Translations under genes and position numbers: made by a program
Part shown: positions 17,953 through 26,765 of the stretch, one piece after another
Layout: each line of letters begins with the position of its first letter
How positions within the stretch are numbered: position 1 is the stretch's first letter
Assembly (NCBI GenBank): GCA_008087055.1
Contig: VIEA01000001.1
Span: forward strand, 909,118 to 973,117
DNA length: 64,000 bases
Reading direction: 5' to 3'
Origin: Gammaproteobacteria bacterium LSUCC0096
GTDB taxonomy: Bacteria > Pseudomonadota > Gammaproteobacteria > Pseudomonadales > Litorivicinaceae
Notes under the pieces: generated by a model
The model's database searches: none
What the model saw: only the letters and a program-made list of their open reading frames with translations
Told to the model about the DNA's origin: nothing

Positions 17953-18078
17953 CGTGACTCCCTAAATAAAGCGCGCGCATGCTAACACTTTGATCTTCAT
18001 CAAGACAGATTCTCGAAATACTGGCCAAATAGCACCTATCCCCGCACACTATTGTCTACAAATAACTGTGTGAATCGC

Positions 18079-19134
18079 ATGATTGAATTCTTTGAACAAT
18101 TCTCAAGTGGGCAAGTTGCCGTTGTCCTTGGCATCTTCACTGGCCTGTTATTCGGTGTCTTCGCTCAACAAAGCCGCTTTTGCTTACGGTCAGCCTGTAT
18201 CGAATTCTGGCGTACTCGACCAAACGCCAAATTCTCGATTTGGCTCTTCACTTTTTCAACCGCATTGATCTTGACACAACTACTGATTCACAACGGTTTG
18301 CTGGAAACAACGAGTATTCGGCAGCTCACCACAACAGGCTCGCTATCTGGGGCTATTGTCGGCGGCTCCTTATTTGGAACTGGCATGATCATGGCCAGAG
18401 GCTGCGCTAGTCGATTGCTAGTCCTCTCAGCGACCGGAAACTTGCGAGCACTTGTTGCCGGTCTTGTAGTTACCGTCGTCTCTCAAGCTGCATTACGTGG
18501 CGGGTTGTCCCCTGCTCGCAACGAAATCTCGAGCTGGTGGCTGATTGATTCAAGTAATCGCAATCTATCGATCTATCTTCCGGAATTTGGCGCGCTTATT
18601 TTTGGAGTGATTCTTTTTCTCGCCGCTATTTGGCTTGCAAAAAAAAGCGCCGCAGCGCCCTGGTATCAATTCGGCGCTGTTCTCGTTGGCGCGTCTGTCG
18701 CACTTGGTTGGGGACTGACAGCGTGGCATGCCAGTTGGTCATTCGAAGTGATTAACGTCAAGAGCGTAAGTTTCACAGGGCCTTCGGCCGATACGCTCAT
18801 GGGCTTAATTAATATGCCGGTGCTCCCTCTGTCATTTGATATCGGCATCGTCATGGGTGTATTTGCTGGTAGCTTCCTGGCCGCGCAATTGACCGGCGAA
18901 TTCAAGGTCCAGACGTTTACAGAGGATACTGGGCTATCGCGTTACTTAATCGGCGCGTGTCTCATGGGATTTGGCGGCATGCTAGCTGGTGGCTGCGCTG
19001 TTGGCGCAGGCGTCACTGGAGGGGCTGTCATGGCGATCACAGCATGGATCGCTTTGTTATTTATGTGGCTCTCAGCAGGTATCGCCGATCGGCTATTAGA
19101 TTATCGGACCGAAACCGCAAAGAGCACTCATTAA
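18079..19134 (+). CDS. YeeE/YedE family transporter, divergent paralogue
   Basis: A 351-residue membrane protein, paralogous to the product of 16936-17952. The three cysteine sites are present: C35 (SRFCLRS), C109 (ARGCASRLLVLSATGN) and C306 (AGGCAVGAGVTGG). I take the ATG at 18079; in-frame TTG (18052) and GTG (18070) codons lie upstream, and none has a clear Shine-Dalgarno. The 3' end overlaps the convergent thioesterase gene by 4 bp. The pair could be two half-redundant importers for sulfur compounds under one divergent promoter region. Confidence 0.88.
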   Translation: MIEFFEQFSSGQVAVVLGIFTGLLFGVFAQQSRFCLRSACIEFWRTRPNAKFSIWLFTFSTALILTQLLIHNGLLETTSIRQLTTTGSLSGAIVGGSLFGTGMIMARGCASRLLVLSATGNLRALVAGLVVTVVSQAALRGGLSPARNEISSWWLIDSSNRNLSIYLPEFGALIFGVILFLAAIWLAKKSAAAPWYQFGAVLVGASVALGWGLTAWHASWSFEVINVKSVSFTGPSADTLMGLINMPVLPLSFDIGIVMGVFAGSFLAAQLTGEFKVQTFTEDTGLSRYLIGACLMGFGGMLAGGCAVGAGVTGGAVMAITAWIALLFMWLSAGIADRLLDYRTETAKSTH

Positions 19135-19520
19135 GATTCAGGAATCGGGCGTGGCCGGCCATCTTGGTCGAGTGCAACAAACGTAAAAAGTGCCTCTGTA
19201 ACCTTTTCTGTCTCATCCCCATCGCGTGGTCGACGCCATGCCTCAACCTTAATTTTCATCGATGTGCGTCCTATGGATTCAAGCTCTGCAAAAAGTGTCA
19301 CTTCATCACCAACTGACACAGGCTTTAAAAACTGAATCCCATCAACCGCAATGGTCGCACTTCGACCGCGGGCAACGCGCGCCGCAGTATTCCCGGCCGC
19401 CAAATCCATTTGGGCCATCAACCAACCACCAAAGATATCACCCGCAGGATTGGTATCTGCTGGCATTGCGATTGTCCGGATCGCAGGGTTCTGGGATGGT
19501 TGTCGACTATGTTGACTCAT
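19131..19520 (-). CDS. Acyl-CoA thioesterase, YciA-like hotdog protein
   Basis: A 129-residue single-hotdog thioesterase. MPADTNPAGDIFGGWLM contains the N-D/A-x-x-G catalytic area of YciA (Asp in GDIFGG), and VDGIQFLKPVSVGDEV continues the fold. It hydrolyses acyl-CoA esters in the cytoplasm; chain preference is not predictable. It is 45 bp downstream of a TauE-like gene on the same strand. Confidence 0.92.
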   Translation of the reverse strand: MSQHSRQPSQNPAIRTIAMPADTNPAGDIFGGWLMAQMDLAAGNTAARVARGRSATIAVDGIQFLKPVSVGDEVTLFAELESIGRTSMKIKVEAWRRPRDGDETEKVTEALFTFVALDQDGRPRPIPES

Positions 19521-19564
19521 TTATAAATGCCTCCATGACAACGATAAGGGTTCAAAAAACACGA

Positions 19565-20317
19565 TCAACTTACTTCGCCAAACAGCATTAGGTAGACACC
19601 TAGCACACAAAAAGACCACAAAAAAATGTTCTTAAATTGTTCTTCACTCAATAGCTTGCGGACGCGCATGCCAATCCAAACACCTAGACCGACTGGTACA
19701 CACATTAATATCGACAACAACGATAAATCAGCCGTTGCTTGACCTGCCCAAAATAATGAACCCCCCATCGCGATGGTCGAGATAAAGAATAAGATACCCA
19801 TCGCACAAAGAAGATCATCTTTAGAAAACTGCAACGAACGCAAATACATCACTCCAGGGACTGACATCGAGCCGGTCATCCCCGTCAAAATCGAATTAAT
19901 CACACCCAAACCGAAACCGACGCGATGATTCCGTTCCATCTGCATCACGGGATTAAATCCTCGAAGAGAGGCAAAGCTGTACACAAAAATCGAAAATCCA
20001 AGCAATCGCTCGAAGGGGAAGCCCGGAAATAGAACGACAGCCCAAAGACCGAGCGGGACTAAAATTACAGCGCCAACTAGAAAAGCCCAAGACTTTTCGA
20101 TCACATAGCGTATCGATCCAGCACTCATGATCTGTACGATATTGGTAAAAAAAGTGGGTACCAGAATCAACATCATTGCAGTCGGAATATCTGAAATGAG
20201 CGCACCTAAGCCGATGCCGATAGTCGGTAATCCGAAACCAACGACTCCCTTCACAAGACCAGCGAGTACAAATATTGCAAAGATAAGAACTAAAAATTCG
20301 ATCGGGAAACTAATCAC
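19565..20317 (-). CDS. TauE/SafE family membrane transporter
   Basis: A 250-residue membrane protein with about eight helices. It has GLVKGVVGFGLPTIGIGL near residue 20 and the second-half repeat SILTGMTGSMSVPGVMYL. The start is GTG, one base after the stop of the FAH-family gene, so it is coupled to it and may carry that enzyme's substrate or product (an organic acid; inference). It differs clearly from the TauE at 5773. Confidence 0.9.
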   Translation of the reverse strand: MISFPIEFLVLIFAIFVLAGLVKGVVGFGLPTIGIGLGALISDIPTAMMLILVPTFFTNIVQIMSAGSIRYVIEKSWAFLVGAVILVPLGLWAVVLFPGFPFERLLGFSIFVYSFASLRGFNPVMQMERNHRVGFGLGVINSILTGMTGSMSVPGVMYLRSLQFSKDDLLCAMGILFFISTIAMGGSLFWAGQATADLSLLSILMCVPVGLGVWIGMRVRKLLSEEQFKNIFLWSFCVLGVYLMLFGEVS

Positions 20318-20318
20318 C

Positions 20319-21485
20319 CTACAAAAACCCCCGACGCGAGAGGCTTTCCATCAACTCCAGCAACCCCTGATGCCAAGGCTCAATTCCATCACAACGCGCA
20401 ATCTGATGCTCAAGAAGCCCAATGGAAGGAATGCTGATCCTAACGGTATCGCCTTCACGATGCGTAAACCCAGACCCAGCTTGACTACGGTCCCAGATAG
20501 GGGCTATCGGTGAGCCTGTAAAAGCGAGCACTCCATCCGGATAATCATGCTGATCGAATAAAGCCTCGATCAACGCATTAAAGCCACGAGCTAACCCATT
20601 GAGTGGTGCAGACTCTGACACAGCGAAGCCATCATCCCCCGTGACTTCGAGAGTGATTGATTCATTTTTCAAGGTATCGAGGTTGAACTGATCATCGAAG
20701 ATACGGATCCAAGGGCCTATGACGCAGCTACCGCGATTATCTTTCGCACGACCAAGCAATAAGGCAGAGCGACCTTCGATATCACGAAGATTGATATCGT
20801 TACCAATCGTTGCCCCGACTGCAGTACCGGTCGCATCACACACCAACACAAGCTCAGACTCCGGATTATTCCACTCAGACTCAGCAAGAAGACCACCAAC
20901 CGATCCATGTCCTAAAGCAGCCATCGGCGGACATTTTGTAAAGATTTCGGGATCTGGTCCTAGACCGACCTCCAGATAAGGAGACCAGCGCCCGGCCGCC
21001 AACAGACGATCTCTCAAATCGAGAGCCGCAGCACTCCCTGGTGTCAGCCCTTTGATCTCTTCTTTAAACCCTGTCTCAAATTGCGAACGGATGCTCTCAG
21101 CTTCTGATTCGTCACCATGAGCGATCTCCTCGACTAAGCGCTCTAACAGGCTAGTCACAAAAGTCACACCAAACGCCTTGATCGGTTGCAGATCGCTCGG
21201 CGCTAACCACTTTAAAATCTCGGTATTCTGAACCTCCGCCATCGTCTGATCGAAAAGATGCTGGGTCGCAACGCGTCCAGTTAACCAATGGGCTATCGTA
21301 GGACAAATTGGTGTCACGTCTCGCCACACTCCGTGACTCGAAACGAGAATAGATGGACCATCCTTCAGTAAGGCTCGAGTAATGAAGGTTCCCGAACTAT
21401 TGTGCATCGTTAGTTCAAAATGAAGACAGCGAGCATCAGGATCAAATAACACCCAGCCAAAATCATAGACGCCACGATAAACCAT
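20319..21485 (-). CDS. Fumarylacetoacetate hydrolase family protein (sugar-acid dehydratase-like)
   Basis: A 388-residue protein of the FAH superfamily. The C-terminal half holds the fold signature: VGATIGNDINLRDIEGRSALLLGRAKDNRGSC (residues about 227-258) with GPWI after it, then LAFTGSPIAP. This pattern is nearest to 2-keto-3-deoxy-pentonate dehydratases (XylX/KdaD-like), which make 2-oxoglutarate semialdehyde. The true reaction is not proven. It is the first gene of a pair with a TauE permease, next to the tetronate genes. A role in aldonic-acid catabolism is inferred. Confidence 0.82.
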   Translation of the reverse strand: MVYRGVYDFGWVLFDPDARCLHFELTMHNSSGTFITRALLKDGPSILVSSHGVWRDVTPICPTIAHWLTGRVATQHLFDQTMAEVQNTEILKWLAPSDLQPIKAFGVTFVTSLLERLVEEIAHGDESEAESIRSQFETGFKEEIKGLTPGSAAALDLRDRLLAAGRWSPYLEVGLGPDPEIFTKCPPMAALGHGSVGGLLAESEWNNPESELVLVCDATGTAVGATIGNDINLRDIEGRSALLLGRAKDNRGSCVIGPWIRIFDDQFNLDTLKNESITLEVTGDDGFAVSESAPLNGLARGFNALIEALFDQHDYPDGVLAFTGSPIAPIWDRSQAGSGFTHREGDTVRISIPSIGLLEHQIARCDGIEPWHQGLLELMESLSRRGFL

Positions 21486-21601
21486 CTTAATATTCTGGCG
21501 ATGAGGAATTTCATGAGCTTCCTAATGTCGTTGAAAGTAACCAGTTAAGCCGCACCAATAGGAAAACGACACTCTGATGAATAATTATTGATCTAGGAAT
21601 C

Positions 21602-22183
21602 ATGATGGAATTCTCACAAGAATCAATCTTTACCGAAGCACGATCTCATAAACAGTTTGATGGGCAATGCCTCACTGCGGAAGAACTTCAGTCTATTTAC
21701 GACCTCGCAAAGTTTGCACCTACCGCCAATAATTCCTGTCCATTACGAATTGTTTTTACCAACACACCCGATTCGATGGAACGACTCGCATCGTGTGCTC
21801 TCGATTTCAATCAAGAGAAAACGCGATCAGCCGGAACAGCGGCAATTCTCGCGTATGACCTCGATTTTTATACCCAGTTCCCTAAACTTGCACCACATAT
21901 GAAACAACCTCCATCACATGCGAGTTGGTCAGATGGACAGCTCGAACGTTATGCGCTTGCCAATTCAAACCTACAAGTCGGCTTTTTCATCGCCGCTGCC
22001 CGCGCTTTAGGTTTTGATTGTGGACCCATGGGCGGATTCGATAGCCAAGCTGTCGAAACAACTTTTTTTGACAATCCGCGGTGGCGATTCAATTGTGTTG
22101 TACTTCTCGGAAAAGGTGACCCAAGTAGACTCCACCCAAGAGCAGCACGACTCACATTCGACGAGGCTTGCCGTATTACATAG
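21602..22183 (+). CDS. Nitroreductase-family malonic semialdehyde reductase-like protein (RutE/HadB)
   Basis: A 193-residue FMN-dependent reductase that follows E. coli RutE along its length: FTEARSHKQF, LAKFAPTANNSCPLRIVF, NSNLQVGFFIAAARALGFDCGPMGGFD and RLTFDEAC. RutE reduces malonic semialdehyde to 3-hydroxypropionate. No other rut genes are here, so it more likely handles a semialdehyde from sugar-acid breakdown (inference). AGGA precedes the double ATG. Its 3' end overlaps denD by 8 bp, convergent. Confidence 0.88.
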   Translation: MMEFSQESIFTEARSHKQFDGQCLTAEELQSIYDLAKFAPTANNSCPLRIVFTNTPDSMERLASCALDFNQEKTRSAGTAAILAYDLDFYTQFPKLAPHMKQPPSHASWSDGQLERYALANSNLQVGFFIAAARALGFDCGPMGGFDSQAVETTFFDNPRWRFNCVVLLGKGDPSRLHPRAARLTFDEACRIT

Positions 22184-23153
22184 CCGCGCGGAAGCGCCTC
22201 ACGACGCTTTCAAATGATTCAGTCGTTTGCAGCCCAAGCCTTTGTGCACGCTCCGATTCAAAGTGTGATGGCCATCCAGCAACGATTTGCCTAATGAGAG
22301 GGTCTTCTTCATATCTCAGCAGCGCGGCCGCCTGAGGACCACCCACACGCTCCAGAGCTTGCACCATCTCTTCGACAGTCAGACGCATACCAGGCAGATT
22401 CAGCCCAAGCGGCGTTCCCCACTCCTCATCTGAGATACCCATCACGGCGATCAGACCAGCGACAGCCTGCTCTGGGCTATTCAGTGCGATTGGTGTCGTG
22501 AGTGGAACAGGTACATTCGATGGCTCTCCAGAAAGTGGTTCTCGAATCATTCCCGAGAGAAAGCCACTTGCTGCTTGGTTTGGTTTTCCGGGCCTTACAG
22601 ATACCGTCATCAAACGAAGGGTCCGAATAGAAATCGCCCCGCGCCGCGCTAAATCGGCATACAGAGTCTCAAGCATGAGCTTTTGCGAACCATAACTATT
22701 TTGTGGATTGGGTCTGACCTCATCTGTGATCACTAGAGGCAGTGGGAAATCGTCTGTACCACCATAAATCGCGAGAGAACTTGAAAAGATCAGTAGTGGA
22801 CGATGTGTTGCAGACGCGAGTGTCTGCCCGAGTACAATCCCGGTCTGCAAATTGGTTTGTAATCCGAGATTTAAATCTTGCTCACACTCTCCACTGACAG
22901 CGCTGGCCAAATGAATCACCACATCGCTTGTTTGGAATACCTCAGGCTGGGATTCAAGAAGGGATAATAGATCACCCTCGATCACCTCAATACCCTCTTC
23001 AAGCATCCATGATGGCGTGAACCGATCCACAACACAGACTGAGAAATCATCGTGACGAAGCCCATTCATCGTAATGTGTTCCATTGCTAATAGAGAACGA
23101 ACTACTCGCTGGCCTAAAAAACCACCCCCGCCTGTTACAACAATTCTGGCCAC
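22176..23153 (-). CDS. denD: D-erythronate dehydrogenase (DenD), SDR/epimerase family
   Basis: Oxidises D-erythronate to 2-oxo-tetronate with NAD+, the entry step of D-erythronate catabolism. The 325-residue product has the extended-SDR nucleotide motif (VTGGGGFLG), catalytic YGSQK and the DenD-type segment SVRPGKPNQAASGFLSGMIREPLSG. The function is supported by the divergent ltnD-otnK-otnC-otnI genes, the known partners for this pathway. The denD-ltnD intergenic region carries a 10-bp inverted repeat. Confidence 0.9.
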   Translation of the reverse strand: MARIVVTGGGGFLGQRVVRSLLAMEHITMNGLRHDDFSVCVVDRFTPSWMLEEGIEVIEGDLLSLLESQPEVFQTSDVVIHLASAVSGECEQDLNLGLQTNLQTGIVLGQTLASATHRPLLIFSSSLAIYGGTDDFPLPLVITDEVRPNPQNSYGSQKLMLETLYADLARRGAISIRTLRLMTVSVRPGKPNQAASGFLSGMIREPLSGEPSNVPVPLTTPIALNSPEQAVAGLIAVMGISDEEWGTPLGLNLPGMRLTVEEMVQALERVGGPQAAALLRYEEDPLIRQIVAGWPSHFESERAQRLGLQTTESFESVVRRFRAAM

Positions 23154-23182
23154 GCGATGCTCCTTTTCTTTATGATGTCGGT

Positions 23183-23225
23183 TTGATCTTGTCTAACAAT
23201 TACCCACACTAACCAACAAGATCAA
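23183..23225. promoter_or_regulatory. Inverted repeat in the denD-ltnD divergent promoter region
   Basis: Perfect 10-bp arms TTGATCTTGT (23183-23192) and ACAAGATCAA (23216-23225) are separated by 23 bp, so their centres are about three helical turns apart. The element lies between two divergent catabolic genes and is a good candidate operator pair. No regulator gene of the tetronate cluster is seen in the window, so the binder is unknown. Confidence 0.5.
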
Positions 23226-23245
23226 CAGAATTATAAGGAGTCCCC

Positions 23246-24136
23246 ATGCAAACGTTGGTCATTGGTCTCGGATCAATGGGTTTTGGCGCCGCTGTATCCT
23301 GTGTCAGAGCAAATATTCAAACAGCCGGGTTCGATGTGAATCCAGACGCACTTGAGCGCTTTAAGGCTGAAGGTGGTCAACCTATTCATTCTTTGAATGC
23401 CTGCCAGAACATCGACTGCGTTTTGATCTTTGTGGTGAATGCCGCTCAAGCTGAATCTGTACTGTTTGACTCAAATCTATTGGCTGGAGTCAATCCGAAC
23501 GCGCTTGTCATCAACTGCGTGACGCTTGCACCGTCGAAAGCTGTGGACATTGCCAACAAAGTCCAAGCTCAAGGTTTTCGTTATATCGATGCACCAGTCA
23601 GCGGAGGTGCTGCCAAAGCACTCGAGGGACGCATGTCAATCATGGCTTCAGGTGCTCCGGACGCCATGGCCGATGCAAAGCCTGTTTTTGACGCGATTTC
23701 TGAGCACGTCTTCGAGCTCGGAGACAAACCAGGTGGTGGCTCACAAATGAAACTGATCAATCAGCTGTTAGCAGGGGTTCATATCGCCGCAGCTGCCGAA
23801 GCAATGAACTTAGCTGCATCATTGGATATGGACTTACACCAAGTCATCGACGTAATTAGTAAATGTGCAGGATCGTCTTGGATGTTTGAAAACCGAGCAC
23901 CGCATATCGCAGACGGTGACTACACGCCACTCTCCAGCGTCAATATTTTCGTCAAGGATTTAGGAATCGTGACAGATGAAGCATCAGGCAATGATGTCGT
24001 CACGCCTCTCTCTGAAACCGCACTTGCCTTGTATCGACAAGCCTCTGAGGCCGGTCTGGGTGGCCAAGATGACAGTGCTGTCGTGAAGGTCCTGGCACAA
24101 CAGTCAAACGTCACATTACCAGGATCAAACACATGA
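23246..24136 (+). CDS. ltnD: L-threonate dehydrogenase (LtnD)
   Basis: NAD-dependent dehydrogenase of the 3-hydroxyisobutyrate dehydrogenase superfamily that converts L-threonate to 2-oxo-tetronate. The 296-residue product has GLGSMG (residues 7-12), the substrate signature DAPVSGGAAKALEGRMSIM (115-133) and the catalytic Lys169 (QMKLINQLLAG). A strong Shine-Dalgarno (AAGGAG) precedes the ATG. Its stop overlaps the otnK start by 4 bp. Assignment rests on family plus the otnKCI context. Confidence 0.93.
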   Translation: MQTLVIGLGSMGFGAAVSCVRANIQTAGFDVNPDALERFKAEGGQPIHSLNACQNIDCVLIFVVNAAQAESVLFDSNLLAGVNPNALVINCVTLAPSKAVDIANKVQAQGFRYIDAPVSGGAAKALEGRMSIMASGAPDAMADAKPVFDAISEHVFELGDKPGGGSQMKLINQLLAGVHIAAAAEAMNLAASLDMDLHQVIDVISKCAGSSWMFENRAPHIADGDYTPLSSVNIFVKDLGIVTDEASGNDVVTPLSETALALYRQASEAGLGGQDDSAVVKVLAQQSNVTLPGSNT

Positions 24137-25347
24137 AGCTTGGATGTGTTGCCGATGACTACACAGGAGCAACCGATCTCGCTGGACTGTTAAGACGCAG
24201 TGGCGCATCGGTCAAGTTGCATTTTGGACTACCGAAGGATCGATCCAATGGCGACGCCGATATCGAAATCATCGCCCTGAAATGTCGTACAGAGCCGGTT
24301 GATAAAGCTGTCAACGATTGCTCAGAAGCCGCGCGTTGGCTACTCGCAGGAGGTGCCGAACGGTTGTACTGGAAATACTGCTCTACCTTTGACTCAACGG
24401 CACAAGGCAATATTGGGCCTATTGCCGAAGCACTCATGGCGATTACAGGACAAACTCAGGCGCTATATTGCCCTGCTTTTCCCGAAAACGGGCGATCAGT
24501 GTTCATGGGTCATTTATTTGTTGGCGATCAGCTTTTGAATGAATCAAGCATGAAAGATCACCCCCTTACACCGATGCGTGATGCAAACCTCGCACGTGTA
24601 CTGGCTCCACAGGTCAAAGGAGATGTTGGCATTTGGAATCGGGTGGCCCAAAAAAGTGGCTCAGAATCACCTGATGCGACACACATCATCGGTGATGCAG
24701 TCGAATTCGCAGACCTTGAATTCCTTATCAAAAACACACCCTCTAACGTATTGCTCACTGGCGGCAGCGCACTTGCGATGCCTCTGCCAAGCCATATGGG
24801 ATTCGGCTCTTCCGAGGGTCAAGTGGATCCAAAACCAGGCTCTCGAGCCATTGTACTGAGCGGCAGTTGCTCCCAAATGACTCAGCAACAGGTGGCTCAC
24901 TATATCGAGAACAACCCAAGCTACCAGATACATCCAGAAACGTTAGATGAAAAAGCGATTCAAGATTGCGTTCAATGGCTTGAATCAATTGGAGCGACTG
25001 AAACTCCATTGATTTTTGCGACTGCAAGTCCAGATGAAGTGAAGGCTGCGCAGTCTAAACTCGGCGTCGCTAAAGCTGGTGCACTTGTGGAGCATGCGAT
25101 GGCATCAATCGCACAAGCCGCTCACAAAATGGGGGTCAGACGATTTGTTGTTGCTGGTGGAGAGACCTCTGGAGCTGTGACTCAAGCACTGGGCGTATCT
25201 CAAGTGATGATCGGTCGAGAAATCTGCCCCGGTGTTCCTTGGGTCTTCAGTGGATCCGACGAGTGCTTGATCGGGCTAGCCCTGAAGAGTGGCAACTTCG
25301 GTGCTCCAACGTTTTTCAACGACGCTTTGCAACTGCTTGAGGGTTGA
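24133..25347 (+). CDS. otnK: 3-oxo-tetronate kinase (OtnK)
   Basis: Phosphorylates 3-oxo-tetronate at the 4-position with ATP. The 404-residue protein belongs to the four-carbon acid sugar kinase family (formerly DUF1537). VADDYTGATDLAG (residues 6-18) is in the N-terminal substrate domain, YWKYCSTFDSTAQGNIGPIAEA follows the family pattern, and the C-terminal ATP domain has VAGGETSGAV. It is coupled to ltnD upstream (4-bp overlap) and followed within 2 bp by otnC. Confidence 0.96.
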   Translation: MKLGCVADDYTGATDLAGLLRRSGASVKLHFGLPKDRSNGDADIEIIALKCRTEPVDKAVNDCSEAARWLLAGGAERLYWKYCSTFDSTAQGNIGPIAEALMAITGQTQALYCPAFPENGRSVFMGHLFVGDQLLNESSMKDHPLTPMRDANLARVLAPQVKGDVGIWNRVAQKSGSESPDATHIIGDAVEFADLEFLIKNTPSNVLLTGGSALAMPLPSHMGFGSSEGQVDPKPGSRAIVLSGSCSQMTQQQVAHYIENNPSYQIHPETLDEKAIQDCVQWLESIGATETPLIFATASPDEVKAAQSKLGVAKAGALVEHAMASIAQAAHKMGVRRFVVAGGETSGAVTQALGVSQVMIGREICPGVPWVFSGSDECLIGLALKSGNFGAPTFFNDALQLLEG

Positions 25348-25349
25348 TC

Positions 25350-25988
25350 ATGGATCTGCGTGAGCAATTGTGTGAATTCGGCCTGAGTCTTTACAACAGA
25401 GGCCTCACTCATGGGAGCACGGGGAACCTGTCCGCCCGTTTGCCTGATGGCAATCTGTTAGTTACTCCAACCGGCAGCTCTCTCGGTCGCCTCACACCGG
25501 AAGGACTCAGCGTTATTAAACCAAATGGAGAACTCATCTCAGGGCCAAAACCAACCAAAGAAGTTCCTTTGCACCAAGCGCTCTACGCGACACGTGGTGA
25601 TAAAGTAGGTGCTGTTGTGCATTTACACAGTTGCTACGCCACAGCGCTCTCTTTATTACCAACCCAAAACGAAGAGGATTGGCTTCCGCACTTAACACCC
25701 TATGGAATCATGCAGCTTGGCCAGGTTCGACTCCTACCCTACTTCATCCCGGGCAGCCCTGAAATCGGATCAGCAATCCAAGGTCTCGCAGGAAAGCACT
25801 CCGCGATCATGCTCGCAAACCATGGGCCTGTTGTCTCGGCAAAAACCATCGAAGCGGCTGTGTATGCCTCAGAGGAACTTGAAGCCACCTCGAAGCTTGC
25901 CTATCTCACACGCGCGCTTGAACCGAATGCTTTAACACCTGAGCAAGTCGACGATTTAGTCACGCAATACAACGTGGAGTGGAAATAA
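25350..25988 (+). CDS. otnC: 3-oxo-tetronate 4-phosphate decarboxylase (OtnC)
   Basis: Class II aldolase-fold decarboxylase that yields dihydroxyacetone phosphate and CO2. Phosphate-binding HGSTGNLSAR is at residues 21-30. Metal ligands are H91 and H93 (VVHLHS) and H158 (ANHGPVV), with the probable acid E71. I use the ATG at 25350, which has GAGGG upstream, rather than a TTG at 25344 that overlaps the otnK stop. The stop shares a base with the otnI start (TAATG). Confidence 0.95.
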   Translation: MDLREQLCEFGLSLYNRGLTHGSTGNLSARLPDGNLLVTPTGSSLGRLTPEGLSVIKPNGELISGPKPTKEVPLHQALYATRGDKVGAVVHLHSCYATALSLLPTQNEEDWLPHLTPYGIMQLGQVRLLPYFIPGSPEIGSAIQGLAGKHSAIMLANHGPVVSAKTIEAAVYASEELEATSKLAYLTRALEPNALTPEQVDDLVTQYNVEWK

Positions 25989-26755
25989 TGCCGCAGTTTT
26001 CAGCCAATCTCGGTTTTTTATGGACTGATCGCTCCCTAGCTGATGCCATCCGTGCTGCAAAGTCTGCAGGATTTCATGCTGTCGAGTGTCATTTCCCATA
26101 CGAAGAGCCAATCGAGGATGTTCAAAACGCTCTCTCTGACACAGAGCTGACAATGCTCGGACTGAACACCATTCGTGGGCCTCTGAATGCTGGTATGGCA
26201 GCCTTGCCTGATTCAATCACCGAGGCGAGGCAGGCAATCGATCAAGCATTTCGTTACGGCTCTGAAATCAATGCACTTAACGTACATGTGATGGCCGGGA
26301 AAGTTGTCGGTGATTTAGCTGAGGAAACCTACTTGGATAACCTCAAATATGCGTCAGATATTGCTGCAATTCATGACATGTCCGTCTTAATTGAACCCCT
26401 TAACCCCTTTGATATGCCGGGATATTTTCTTCGAGATACGGCACATGCATGCGAGCTGTTAGATAAGCTAAATCTATCTAATATCAGATTAATGTTTGAC
26501 TGCTACCACGTGGGTCGCACCGAGGGCGATATCATTGCGCGCTTCAACGCATGCTACTCCCATATCGGCCATATCCAATTCGCATCGGTTCCAGACCGAG
26601 GGCCGCCTGATCAAGGTGTTGTCAATTACCACGATGTATTTGCTGCAATCGATGCAAGTGGATGGTCAACGCCGCTTGGCGCAGAGTACAAATTCGAAGG
26701 ACTCACAGACGAGTCGCTCAACTGGCTCCAAACCTTTACTAACAACAATAAATGA
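25988..26755 (+). CDS. otnI: 2-oxo-tetronate isomerase (OtnI)
   Basis: TIM-barrel isomerase of the hydroxypyruvate isomerase family that converts 2-oxo-tetronate to 3-oxo-tetronate. The ATG at 25988 overlaps the otnC stop by one base and has a GGAG upstream. Family motifs are FSANLGFLWTD, AVECHFPYE, IEPLNPFDMPGYFL, MFDCYHVGRTEGD and the closing GAEYKFEG, whose Glu residues bind metal. About 255 residues, normal for the family. Confidence 0.95.
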   Translation: MPQFSANLGFLWTDRSLADAIRAAKSAGFHAVECHFPYEEPIEDVQNALSDTELTMLGLNTIRGPLNAGMAALPDSITEARQAIDQAFRYGSEINALNVHVMAGKVVGDLAEETYLDNLKYASDIAAIHDMSVLIEPLNPFDMPGYFLRDTAHACELLDKLNLSNIRLMFDCYHVGRTEGDIIARFNACYSHIGHIQFASVPDRGPPDQGVVNYHDVFAAIDASGWSTPLGAEYKFEGLTDESLNWLQTFTNNNK

Positions 26756-26765
26756 AGAGAACACT

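Noticed and set aside
26496-26765. Longer N terminus for the 2-hydroxyacid dehydrogenase
   Set aside because: The extra 90 residues lie inside otnI and do not resemble the family; the ATG at 26766 has a ribosome binding site and fits the family start.
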